NCBI GenBank assembly: GCA_964645155.1
Contig: CAZYBG010000106.1
Span: 1 to 9,328 of the forward strand
Reading direction: 5' to 3'
DNA length: 9,328 bases
From: CAZYBG01 sp964645155
Lineage (GTDB): Bacteria; Pseudomonadota; Alphaproteobacteria; Rhodobacterales; Rhodobacteraceae
Positions within the stretch are counted from its first letter, which is position 1. Every line of letters begins with the position of its first letter. The notes under the pieces are model-generated. The model was not told the DNA's origin, made no database searches, and was given only the letters and a program-made list of their open reading frames with translations. The position numbers and the translations under genes were made by a program. Shown here piece after piece: positions 1-6,172 of the stretch.

Positions 1-1103
1 CCGCAGGCGGCCATGATGTCCTCGCCGCGCGGCGTGCGGATCGGGCTGGCATAGCCGGCCTTGTAGATGATGTCGGCGAAGGCGCGGATCCGCTCGGCGT
101 CGGACCGTTCGTAGGGCGCCCCGGGCCATTCGTTGAACGGGATCAGGTTGATCTTGGCCGGGATGCCGACGATCAGCTTCACCAGCCGGCGGGCGTCCTC
201 GTCGCTGTCGTTCACGCCCTTCAGCATGACGTATTCGAAGGTGATCCGCTCGGAGTTCGAGAGCCGCGGATAGTCGCGCAGCGCGCCGAGCAGCGTGGCG
301 ATGTTCCAGCGCTTGTTGATCGGCACGAGGCGGTCGCGCACCTCGTCGGTGGTGGCGTGGAAGCTCACCGCGAGCAGGCAGCCGATCTCCTCGGCGGTCC
401 GCGCGATCTCGGGCACGACCCCCGATGTCGACAGCGTGATGCGGCGGCGCGAAAGCGCGATGCCCTCGCCGTCCATCACGATCTTCATCGCATCGCGCAC
501 CGCCTCGAAGTTGTAGAGCGGCTCTCCCATCCCCATCAACACGACGTTGGAAAGCAGCCGCGCCTCGTCCTTCGGAACCGCGGGCTTCGGCCATTCGCCG
601 AGATCGTCGCGGGCGAGCATGACCTGGCCGACGATCTCGGCCGCGGTCAGGTTGCGCACCAGCTTCTGGGTGCCGGTGTGGCAGAACGAGCAGGTCAGCG
701 TGCAGCCGACCTGCGACGAGATGCAGAGCGTGCCGCGATCCTCTTCGGGGATGTAGACCGTCTCGACCTCGTGCCCGCCGGCGATGCGGACGAGGTACTT
801 GCGCGTGCCGTCGGCCGAGACCTGCCGCGACACGACCTCGGGGATCTCGATCACGAACCGCTCGGCGAGGCGCGCGCGATAGTCCTTGGCCAGATTCGTC
901 ATGGCGGCGAAGTCGCGCACGCCCCAATGATATAGCCACTGCCAGATCTGGCCGACCCGCATCCTGACCTGGCCTTCGGGCGTGCCGATCGCGACCAGCG
1001 CCGCGCGCAGACCCTCGCGCGTGAGGCCGACGAGGTTGACCTTGCCGCCCTCGGGTTGCTTCCGGGGCAGGGTCAGCATGTCGGGCGTGATCGGGGCGGT
1101 CAT
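1..1103 (-). CDS. rlmN: 23S rRNA (adenine2503-C2)-methyltransferase RlmN, 3' end cut by window edge
   Basis: This radical-SAM enzyme methylates C2 of A2503 in 23S rRNA, and in E. coli also A37 of some tRNAs. The 367 visible codons cover almost the whole protein. The radical-SAM cluster motif CxxxCxxC is at residues 134-141 (C134, C138, C141), inside a stretch reading GCTLTCSFCHTGTQ. It is followed by LMGMGEPLYNF, a SAM-binding GEP-type motif, then ITLSTSGVVP and SFHATTDE. The last full codon encodes C367 in the context GEDIMAAC, which matches the conserved C-terminal cysteine (C355 in E. coli) that carries the transient methyl group. Only a short C-terminal tail should lie beyond the edge. 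The start at 1103 (MTAPITPDML) has a weak AGGA about 10 bases upstream; a second Met at 1079 is possible but would remove family-like N-terminal residues. The gene is divergent from the sugar operon. Identity is firm; only the exact start is uncertain. Confidence 0.97.
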   Translation of the reverse strand, partial: MTAPITPDMLTLPRKQPEGGKVNLVGLTREGLRAALVAIGTPEGQVRMRVGQIWQWLYHWGVRDFAAMTNLAKDYRARLAERFVIEIPEVVSRQVSADGTRKYLVRIAGGHEVETVYIPEEDRGTLCISSQVGCTLTCSFCHTGTQKLVRNLTAAEIVGQVMLARDDLGEWPKPAVPKDEARLLSNVVLMGMGEPLYNFEAVRDAMKIVMDGEGIALSRRRITLSTSGVVPEIARTAEEIGCLLAVSFHATTDEVRDRLVPINKRWNIATLLGALRDYPRLSNSERITFEYVMLKGVNDSDEDARRLVKLIVGIPAKINLIPFNEWPGAPYERSDAERIRAFADIIYKAGYASPIRTPRGEDIMAAC

Positions 1104-1134
1104 GGTGGCGGTGGTCCTGCGGAACGGCGCCCCG

Positions 1135-1163
1135 TATATAGGCCCGGCGCGCGGCGAACGGAA
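1135..1163 (-). promoter_or_regulatory. Candidate promoter for rlmN
   Basis: On the minus strand a TATATA (1140-1135) lies 17 bases downstream of TTCCGT (1163-1158) and 32 bases upstream of the rlmN start. TATATA is a good -10 in this very GC-rich background, where AT-rich hexamers are rare. The -35 match is poor. Inferred from sequence only. Confidence 0.35.
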
Positions 1164-1168
1164 CAGCC

Positions 1169-1198
1169 TTGCATCGCAGGCGCCGCTTCCGCTAGGCC
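1169..1198 (+). promoter_or_regulatory. Weak candidate promoter for the sugar operon
   Basis: TTGCAT (1169-1174) is followed after 18 bases by TAGGCC (1193-1198), which would start a leader of about 75 bases before the first gene. The TTG...CTAG arrangement resembles the better candidate seen upstream of thiB, but the -10 matches the general consensus poorly. The 1104-1279 gap is the only place upstream for an operon promoter. Nothing else promoter-like or operator-like stood out there. Confidence 0.2.
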
Positions 1199-1279
1199 GG
1201 GGCGCAGGCCGTCCGGCACGGGGTCGAGGCGGGGCAGTCGCTTTTTGGGCAGGAACCAGCGCCGCACCGGGAGGGCCGC

Positions 1280-2200
1280 TTGAGAGTTCTCGTCATCGGC
1301 ACCGGGTCGATCGGCCGCCGCCACGCCGCCAATCTCGAGGGCCTGGGGGCGCGGGCCGAGGCCGTGTCGATCCGCGAGGCCGGGCTTGCCGGCGCCATCG
1401 CCCGGCTGGGCGAGGGGTGGGATGGCGTCGTCATCGCAACCGAAACGCAGATCCGCCTGCCGCTGATCGCGGCCGCCGCAGACGCCGGCATACCGCTCTA
1501 TATCGAAAAGCCGCTCGCGGCCGATCCCGACACCGTCTCGGCGATCTACGCCGCGGCCGCGCCGATCCTGAAGCGCAGCGTGGTCGGCTTCATGATGCGC
1601 TATCACCCGGTGTTCCGGCATCTCTGCCGGCAGGACCTCAGCGATGCCTACCGCTACAGCTTCGAGATCGGCCACGACGTCACCCAGTGGCGGCAGGACT
1701 GGCGGTTCGCGGACAGCTACGCCGCCCGGCCCGACGGCGGTGGCGTGCTGCTCGACCTCTGCCACGAGCTTGACATGGCGCATTGCCTGTTTCCGGGGAT
1801 GCTCTCCGATGTCGAATGCCTCGGCCACGTGCGCTACCCCGGCATCGACATGGCGACCCAGGTCGCGCGGGCCGGCCCGGTGCAGGGCACCGTGGCGATG
1901 GACTACCTGTCTCCGATCTTCGTGCGGCGGGTCGAGATCGCCGGGACGGTCCGGCGCCGGTCGCTCGACTTTCTCACCGGGCGGTACGACGACGGCACCA
2001 GCAGCCGCATCCTTGGAGCCGATCGCAACGAGGTGTTCCGCGCGATCATGGGCGACTTTCTCGCCCTCGCGGAGGGGCGCCCGTCCTCGGAGGTGGAGCA
2101 TCTGCCCCGGCTCGACCTGGCGCGCACCTCCTGCGAGGAGATCGCCAGCGCCCATTCCCGTCGGCGCTTCACCGGCCATCTCGATGGGCCCAAGCCGTGA
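1280..2200 (+). CDS. Gfo/Idh/MocA-family NAD(P)-dependent sugar oxidoreductase
   Basis: The 306-residue protein begins with a Rossmann fold: GTGSIGRRH at residues 7-15 gives GxGxxG plus the RRH typical of this family. An EKP motif follows at 76-78 (YIEKPLAA), where the lysine is normally catalytic. RYHP is at 107-110, and GGGVLLDLCHELD at 153-165 carries the family's HExD motif. Together these indicate a cofactor-binding N-terminal half and an alpha/beta substrate domain. Family members oxidise or reduce sugars, inositols and UDP-sugars; the substrate here cannot be read from the sequence. TTG is taken as start because the Rossmann strand begins at residue 3, GGGAGGG lies 4 bases upstream (1269-1275), and no other suitable start exists. 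It is first in a three-gene operon: its TGA overlaps the next gene's GTG (GTGA). The neighbours suggest a role in making or modifying a nonulosonic-acid precursor, which is inference. Confidence 0.88.
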   Translation: MRVLVIGTGSIGRRHAANLEGLGARAEAVSIREAGLAGAIARLGEGWDGVVIATETQIRLPLIAAAADAGIPLYIEKPLAADPDTVSAIYAAAAPILKRSVVGFMMRYHPVFRHLCRQDLSDAYRYSFEIGHDVTQWRQDWRFADSYAARPDGGGVLLDLCHELDMAHCLFPGMLSDVECLGHVRYPGIDMATQVARAGPVQGTVAMDYLSPIFVRRVEIAGTVRRRSLDFLTGRYDDGTSSRILGADRNEVFRAIMGDFLALAEGRPSSEVEHLPRLDLARTSCEEIASAHSRRRFTGHLDGPKP

Positions 2201-2913
2201 TCCTCGGCCATATCGGCGTGCGGGCCGGCTCGAAGGGTGTGCCGGGCAAGAACTTCCGGATGATCGGCGGCCGGCGGCTGATCGACTGGAGCCTCGACCA
2301 GCTGCTCGCGCATCCGCAGGTCGATGCCGTCGTGGTCTCGACCGACAGCCCCGAGGTCTATGACCACGCCATCGCCAAAGGCACGCTCGCGATCGGGCTT
2401 CGGCCCGACCACCTCGCCACCGACACCTCGGGAAAGTGGGGCGTCTGGCAGCATGCGCTGGCCGCCGCCGAGGCGCTCGCGGGGCCGGTCGAGGCGTTCC
2501 TCGACCTCGACGCGACGGCGCCGCTGCGCGAGGCCGAGGACATCGGCGGCGCGCTCGCGCTTTTCCGGGCGGAGCGGCCCGACATGGTGATGAGCTGCTG
2601 CGAGGCCCGCAAGAACCCCTATTTCAACCTCGTCGAACCCGACGCGACCGGGGCACTCCATGTCTCGAAGCCGCTGCCGGGCGGCGTGGTCGCGCGCCAG
2701 CAGGCCCCGGTCGTCTACGAGCACGCGGCCTCGACCTACGTCGTCGCGCCCGACTACCTCCGCCGCGCCGCCTCGCTCTTCGAGGGCCGCGTCATCCCCT
2801 TCCTCATGCCGCCCGAGCGGTGCGTCGACATCGACACCGAGTTCGACTTCCGCCTCGTGGAATGGCTCCTCAAGGAGCGCGAGAATGCCCGTGGACCTGC
2901 CCGGCCAGCTTGA
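2197..2913 (+). CDS. CMP-nonulosonate (sialic/legionaminic-like) cytidylyltransferase
   Basis: The predicted 238-residue enzyme would transfer CMP from CTP to an acidic nine-carbon (or related) sugar, activating it for a glycosyltransferase in the cytoplasm. The CTP-binding signature RxGSKGxxxKN is at residues 9-19. VVSTDS (46-51) and a DLDATAPLR block (103-111) follow. The block corresponds to the LLQPTSPLR region of NeuA-type enzymes, but with Asp where Gln is usual. DIDTEFDF (211-218) supplies the C-terminal acidic motif. Length is near that of short NeuA/LegF/PseF enzymes, and the GSKG motif separates it from KdsB. GTG at 2197 is chosen because translation resumes inside the preceding stop (GTGA) and the fold begins at residue 2; longer in-frame extensions run back through the oxidoreductase gene. 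Its 3' end overlaps the dehydrogenase gene by 29 bases. The sugar it activates is not determined. Confidence 0.88.
   Translation: MILGHIGVRAGSKGVPGKNFRMIGGRRLIDWSLDQLLAHPQVDAVVVSTDSPEVYDHAIAKGTLAIGLRPDHLATDTSGKWGVWQHALAAAEALAGPVEAFLDLDATAPLREAEDIGGALALFRAERPDMVMSCCEARKNPYFNLVEPDATGALHVSKPLPGGVVARQQAPVVYEHAASTYVVAPDYLRRAASLFEGRVIPFLMPPERCVDIDTEFDFRLVEWLLKERENARGPARPA
2872..2877 (+). promoter_or_regulatory. Strong Shine-Dalgarno AAGGAG fixing the dehydrogenase start
   Basis: AAGGAG lies 7 bases before the ATG at 2885, inside the end of the cytidylyltransferase gene. It selects this ATG over the many upstream in-frame codons of the open frame that begins near 2660. Confidence 0.8.
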
Positions 2914-3688
2914 CGGCAAGACGATCTTCATCACGGGCTCCGGCGGCGTGCTGGGCGCGACCTACGTACGACGGATGCTGGCCGCCGGCGCCAAAGTGGT
3001 CGCCTCCGACCTGCCGGGGCCGCGGGCCGACAAGCTGAAGGCCGACCACGGGGCGAACCCCGGCTTTGCCTTCCTCGAGCTCGACGTGGCCGACGAGGAT
3101 CAGGTGACCGGCATCTTCCGCACGATGCTCGACATGGGGCTCGAGCCCAACGTGGTCCTGAACAACGCGGCTATCACGGGCGAACTGCTGATGGGCGCCG
3201 GCAAGCCGTTCCCTGACTTCGCGGGCACGTCCGTCTCGGACTGGGAGCGGACGCTCAGGACCAACCTGACCGGCGCGTTCATGGTGGCGCGGCAGATGGA
3301 TCGCGACATTGTCGGCAGATGGCCGGTCAAGCTCATCAACGTCGCCTCGATGTATGCGCTGAACGCGCCGCATCACGACATCTACGACGGCATGCCGTTC
3401 CGGTCCTTCAGCGCCTACACGGCGACCAAGGCGGGCATCCACGGCCTCACGCTGTGGCTTGCCGCCTACTGGCGCAAACGGCAGGCGACCGTCAACACCA
3501 TCGCCCCGGGCGCGGTGTTCAACGGCCATTCCGACACGTTCCGGGAGCGCGTCTCGGCCCTTGTCATGGCGGGCCGCATGGCCGAGCCCGACGAGATCGC
3601 CGATGCGATGCTGTTTCTCTGCTCCGACCAGGCGGGCTACATCACCGGCCAGATCCACCATGTGGACGGCGGCTTCAACGGCTGGTGA
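2885..3688 (+). CDS. Short-chain dehydrogenase/reductase, PtmA-like
   Basis: The 267-residue classical SDR has the cofactor motif TGSGGVLG at 17-24, NNAA at 93-96, an Asn at 127, a catalytic Ser at 155, and YTATK at 178-182 (Tyr178, Lys182). The C-terminal AGYITGQIHHVDGG is also typical. Asp42 at the end of the second strand suggests NAD(H) preference. The Ser-Tyr spacing is 23 residues against the usual 13 or so. The stretch between, SMYALNAPHHDIYDG, resembles from memory the flagellin-modification protein PtmA, whose gene lies beside the CMP-legionaminate synthetase gene ptmB in Campylobacter jejuni. That neighbourhood is repeated here with the overlapping cytidylyltransferase gene. The enzyme probably performs a redox step on a nonulosonic-acid precursor or a related sugar. 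The SDR family is certain; the PtmA-like role is inference from the motif and context. The stop abuts the ialB stop of the opposite strand. Confidence 0.9.
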   Translation: MPVDLPGQLDGKTIFITGSGGVLGATYVRRMLAAGAKVVASDLPGPRADKLKADHGANPGFAFLELDVADEDQVTGIFRTMLDMGLEPNVVLNNAAITGELLMGAGKPFPDFAGTSVSDWERTLRTNLTGAFMVARQMDRDIVGRWPVKLINVASMYALNAPHHDIYDGMPFRSFSAYTATKAGIHGLTLWLAAYWRKRQATVNTIAPGAVFNGHSDTFRERVSALVMAGRMAEPDEIADAMLFLCSDQAGYITGQIHHVDGGFNGW

Positions 3689-4222
3689 TCAGCTTGGCGT
3701 GCAGCGCTGCGCCGCGTCGTCGACCGAGGCGGTGAAGCCGAGCAGCGAGAACGTGTCCTGCGTCTGCGTCCCCCGGCTCGACCGCGCGGTCAGGACCGCC
3801 TGCGAGCCCTGCTTCATCGCCGCGACGATGCGGGCATCCTCCTCGGGCGAGCCCGGATAGGCCCACTCGCCATCGGGGATGAGGTCGAACTGGGTGCCGG
3901 AGACGTCGAGCGACACGGTCGAGCCCTCGGCGAACGGATAGCCGCCGGTGAACGACACCTCGCCGGTGACGCCGGCGCTGGGGCGATATGTCACGAACAT
4001 CAGGATGTCGCCGCGCCGCACCGCCACGACGCGGCCGTCACGGGTGTTGACGGTTTCCTTAGGCATCGAGACGGCCCAGCACTCCTGCGGGTCGCCCTCG
4101 ACGAAGACGCTCCAGTCGGTATTGGCGCCCACGCGGTTGGTGCTCTCGTCCTGCGCGCCCGCGACGGTAGCGGAAAGGACCAAGAGCGCGCCGAGCGCGC
4201 TGCGGATGACCTGTGTCGCCAT
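3689..4222 (-). CDS. Invasion-associated locus B (IalB) family secreted protein
   Basis: The 177-residue precursor has a Sec signal peptide: a short N-region with Arg7, a hydrophobic core at about 9-21, and a likely cleavage after AGA (23/24). The mature part contains NRVGANTDWSVFVEGDPQECW, then ETVNTRDGRVVAVRRGD and RSSRGTQTQDTFSLLGFTA. I recognise these as the pattern of IalB-family proteins of Rhodobacterales. Two cysteines in the mature protein (C48, C174) could form a disulfide in the periplasm. The family is named after a Bartonella gene implicated in erythrocyte entry, but in environmental relatives its biochemical role is unknown, and no virulence role should be assumed. ATG at 4222 is chosen because AGGGA lies just upstream and it gives a compact signal peptide; a second ATG at 4246 would add eight residues. 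The gene is convergent with the sugar operon and divergent from the asparaginase gene. Confidence 0.85.
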   Translation of the reverse strand: MATQVIRSALGALLVLSATVAGAQDESTNRVGANTDWSVFVEGDPQECWAVSMPKETVNTRDGRVVAVRRGDILMFVTYRPSAGVTGEVSFTGGYPFAEGSTVSLDVSGTQFDLIPDGEWAYPGSPEEDARIVAAMKQGSQAVLTARSSRGTQTQDTFSLLGFTASVDDAAQRCTPS

Positions 4223-4328
4223 GCTTGTCCCTGAGCCTCCAGCCATGTCTGCCTCGGGTTCCGCGGATGCCGTCGCTAGACCGGCCTTTTTGCCGCTGGC
4301 GGAACCTGTTCGAACTCGATAGCGGGAG

Positions 4329-4356
4329 AGTATCGTGATTGCATGCGGATTTTGAA
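4329..4356 (-). promoter_or_regulatory. Candidate promoter for the IalB-family gene
   Basis: TTCAAA (4356-4351) and GATACT (4334-4329) are separated by 16 bases on the minus strand, each matching four of six consensus positions. They lie in the most AT-rich part of the 4223-4399 divergent gap, leaving a leader of about 100 bases. No convincing asparaginase promoter was seen on the other strand. Sequence-based guess only. Confidence 0.3.
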
Positions 4357-4399
4357 GCCCTCGCGGCGGAAAATCGCGCATCCTTGAAGGCGCAGACCC

Positions 4400-5395
4400 A
4401 TGGCAGAGGCCCATCCGATGGCGGAGCTCCGGCGCGGCGGGCGGCTCGAGTCGGTGCATTCCGGCCATGCCGCGATCTGCGACGCCGCGGGCCGGGTGGT
4501 CGAAGCATGGGGCGACGCGGGGGCGGTGATCTACCCCCGGTCGTCCTGCAAGATGATCCAGGCGCTGCCCCTGATCGAAAGCGGCGCCGCCGGAGCCGCG
4601 GGGCTCGACGACCGGCAGCTCGCGCTTGCCTGCGCCTCGCACGAGGGCGCGGCGGTCCATACCGGCATGGTGGAGCGCTGGCTTGCCGCCATCGGGCGGG
4701 GCGAGGCGGACCTGCGCTGCGGCGCCCACTGGCCGGCCGATGTGGCAGCGCGCGAGGCGCTGATCCTGGGCCGGGCGCAGCCCTGCCAGATCCACAACAA
4801 CTGCTCGGGCAAGCATGCCGGTTTCCTGACGCTCGCCGCCCGTCTCGGCGGCGGTCCCGACTACGTCGCGGCCGACCATCCGGTGCAGCGCGCGGTGCGG
4901 CAGGCCTTCGAGGAGGTGACCGGGGAGGCGTCGCCGGGCTGGGGTGTCGACGGGTGCTCGGCGCCGAATTTTGCGACGACGGTTCAAGGGCTTGCGCGCG
5001 CCATGGCGGCCTTCGCCGCGGCCGGCGACGGCGGCGTGCGGGAGCGGGCGATGGTGCGCCTGAGGGGCGCGATGGTGGCGCATCCCGACCTGGTGGCGGG
5101 CGAGGGGCGGGCCTGCACCGAACTGATGCGCGCGATGGACGGGCGGGTGGCGATCAAGACCGGGGCGGAGGGCGTCTTCGTTGCGATCGTTCCCACTGAA
5201 CGCCTTGGCATCGCAGTGAAAATTGCCGACGGCGCGACGCGCGCGGCAGAGCTTGCGATCACCGCGCTGCTGGTCCGGCTGGGCGTTCTCGACCGCGATC
5301 ATCCGGCGGCGCGCAGGCGCCTCGACGCGGTCCAGACCAACTGGCGCGGGATCGAGGTCGGGGTGCTGCGGGCGGCGCCGGGCTTCCCGGGCTGA
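4400..5395 (+). CDS. L-asparaginase, Rhizobium etli type (PF06089 family)
   Basis: The 331-residue protein hydrolyses L-asparagine to aspartate and ammonia. It belongs to the R. etli-type family, unrelated to the classical E. coli AnsA/AnsB enzymes and structurally like serine beta-lactamases. The SxxK catalytic motif is SSCK at 48-51. HNNCSGKHAGF (132-142) supplies C135 and K138, and DGCSAPNF (184-191) supplies C186; from recollection of the R. etli structures, these residues form the active-site/zinc cluster. KTGAEGVF near 254-261 is a third conserved block. Length fits the family. ATG at 4400 has GAAGG nine bases upstream; an in-frame ATG at 4418 is a possible alternative. There is no signal peptide, so a cytoplasmic enzyme is expected. 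The gene stands alone, divergent from ialB and convergent with thiQ, and probably serves nitrogen scavenging. Confidence 0.92.
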   Translation: MAEAHPMAELRRGGRLESVHSGHAAICDAAGRVVEAWGDAGAVIYPRSSCKMIQALPLIESGAAGAAGLDDRQLALACASHEGAAVHTGMVERWLAAIGRGEADLRCGAHWPADVAAREALILGRAQPCQIHNNCSGKHAGFLTLAARLGGGPDYVAADHPVQRAVRQAFEEVTGEASPGWGVDGCSAPNFATTVQGLARAMAAFAAAGDGGVRERAMVRLRGAMVAHPDLVAGEGRACTELMRAMDGRVAIKTGAEGVFVAIVPTERLGIAVKIADGATRAAELAITALLVRLGVLDRDHPAARRRLDAVQTNWRGIEVGVLRAAPGFPG

Positions 5396-5430
5396 GAGCC
5401 GGAGCGCGGGCCGGAATGCCCGTCACATCC

Positions 5431-5463
5431 CGTACACAACGTGTACACCGGCTGTACACCGCG
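5431..5463. repeat. Three GTACAC direct repeats at exact 11-bp spacing
   Basis: Units of 11 bases start at 5431 (CGTACACAACG), 5442 (TGTACACCGGC) and 5453 (TGTACACCGCG), all sharing GTACAC. The first two also create a perfect inverted repeat, GTACAC-AAC-GTGTAC (5432-5446), and the third runs into the 10-base palindrome CACCGCGGTG (5457-5466). The array fills the middle of the 84-base gap between the convergent asparaginase and thiQ genes. Seven-base boxes with four-base spacers are the layout bound by PhoB/OmpR-type response regulators. The position, downstream of both genes, is odd for a regulatory site. Confidence 0.6.
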
Positions 5464-5477
5464 GTGCTGCCGCGGCG

Positions 5478-5501
5478 GCTCAGCCGAGATAGCGGCTGAG
5501 C
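5478..5501. terminator. 9-bp hairpin across the thiQ stop codon, possible bidirectional terminator
   Basis: GCTCAGCCG (5478-5486) and CGGCTGAGC (5493-5501) are perfect inverted repeats around a six-base loop, and the thiQ stop (5480-5482) lies in one arm. There is no T-run on either side, so it does not meet the standard rho-independent form. It sits where transcripts of the asparaginase gene and thiBPQ must both end, so termination or 3'-end protection is the likely role. Confidence 0.4.
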
Positions 5502-6172
5502 GCCTCGGGCGGGTCGGCGAAGAGGGCGGCCGTCGGCACCGGCGGCGCAGCGCGTCCCTCGTCGACCAGGATCACGTGCGAGGCGATGCGGCGGGCGTCG
5601 GCCGGGTCGTGGGTGACCATCAGGACCGTCGCGCCGATCTCGCCCGCAAGCTCGGCCACCAGGTCGAGCATCTCGACCCGCAGCGCCGGGCCGAGGGCCG
5701 AGAACGGCTCGTCGAGCAGCACCACCGGGCGGGCGCGGAGCAGCATCCGCGCCAGCGCCACGCGGCTCTGCTGGCCGCCCGACAGGTCGCCCGGGCGGCG
5801 CGGGCCGAACCCGGCGAGCCCGACGCGGCCGAGCGCCGCCTCGACCCGGGCGCGATCGTCGGGCGACAGCGCCAGCGAGGGGCGCAGGCCGAGGCCGACA
5901 TTCTGCGCGACGCTCAGGTGCGGAAAGAGGTTCTGGTCCTGGAAGATCACGCTGACCGGCCGTTCCGCCGGCGGCAGCGCGGTCAGGTCCCGCCCCTCCC
6001 ATGTCACGCGGCCGGTGTCGGGCCGAAGGAAGCCCGCGACGAGGTTCAGCAGCGTCGACTTCCCCGACCCGGAGGGACCGATCACCGCGCAGACCGCCCC
6101 CGGCGGCACCGCGAGGTCGGTCGCGAGGCGGAACGCGCCGAGCCGCGTCACGGTCGCCTCAAGCCGCAGCAT
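5480..6172 (-). CDS. thiQ: Thiamine/TPP ABC importer, ATP-binding protein ThiQ
   Basis: The 230-residue ATPase powers import of thiamine and its phosphates through ThiP. It has a Walker A GPSGSGKST (32-40), Q-loop Gln78 in FQDQNLFPHLSV, signature LSGGQQSRVALAR starting at 130, Walker B VVLLDEP (150-156) with catalytic Glu155, and switch His188. The stretch RPVSVIFQDQNLFPHL and the short length without a C-terminal regulatory domain fit ThiQ better than the longer MalK/PotA-type ATPases. ATG at 6172 is preferred; an adjacent TTG at 6175 would add one residue. The gene overlaps the end of thiP by 14 bases, so its translation is probably coupled. It is the last gene of the riboswitch-controlled thiBPQ operon. 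Confidence 0.93.
   Translation of the reverse strand: MLRLEATVTRLGAFRLATDLAVPPGAVCAVIGPSGSGKSTLLNLVAGFLRPDTGRVTWEGRDLTALPPAERPVSVIFQDQNLFPHLSVAQNVGLGLRPSLALSPDDRARVEAALGRVGLAGFGPRRPGDLSGGQQSRVALARMLLRARPVVLLDEPFSALGPALRVEMLDLVAELAGEIGATVLMVTHDPADARRIASHVILVDEGRAAPPVPTAALFADPPEALSRYLG

Noticed and set aside
357..935. Plus-strand open frame opposite rlmN
   Set aside because: RlmN is read through this whole interval on the minus strand with an intact CxxxCxxC motif; the antisense product is Arg/His/Asp-rich without motifs.
1100..2179. Long antisense open frame opposite the oxidoreductase gene
   Set aside because: It is a GC-rich shadow of a confidently identified gene, with low-complexity Arg/Gly/Ala/His-rich translation and no family motif.
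1903..2934. Long minus-strand open frame opposite the oxidoreductase and cytidylyltransferase genes
   Set aside because: It spans two real genes on the other strand and shows no domain motif; it is typical of stop-poor GC-rich DNA.
2870..3661. Minus-strand open frame opposite the dehydrogenase gene
   Set aside because: The plus-strand SDR has every catalytic motif; the antisense translation has none.
4308..4315. GTTCGAAC palindrome in the ialB/asparaginase gap as a LexA or other operator
   Set aside because: The alphaproteobacterial LexA box has two direct GTTC units with a 7-base spacer, which is absent; an isolated 8-base palindrome is not enough.
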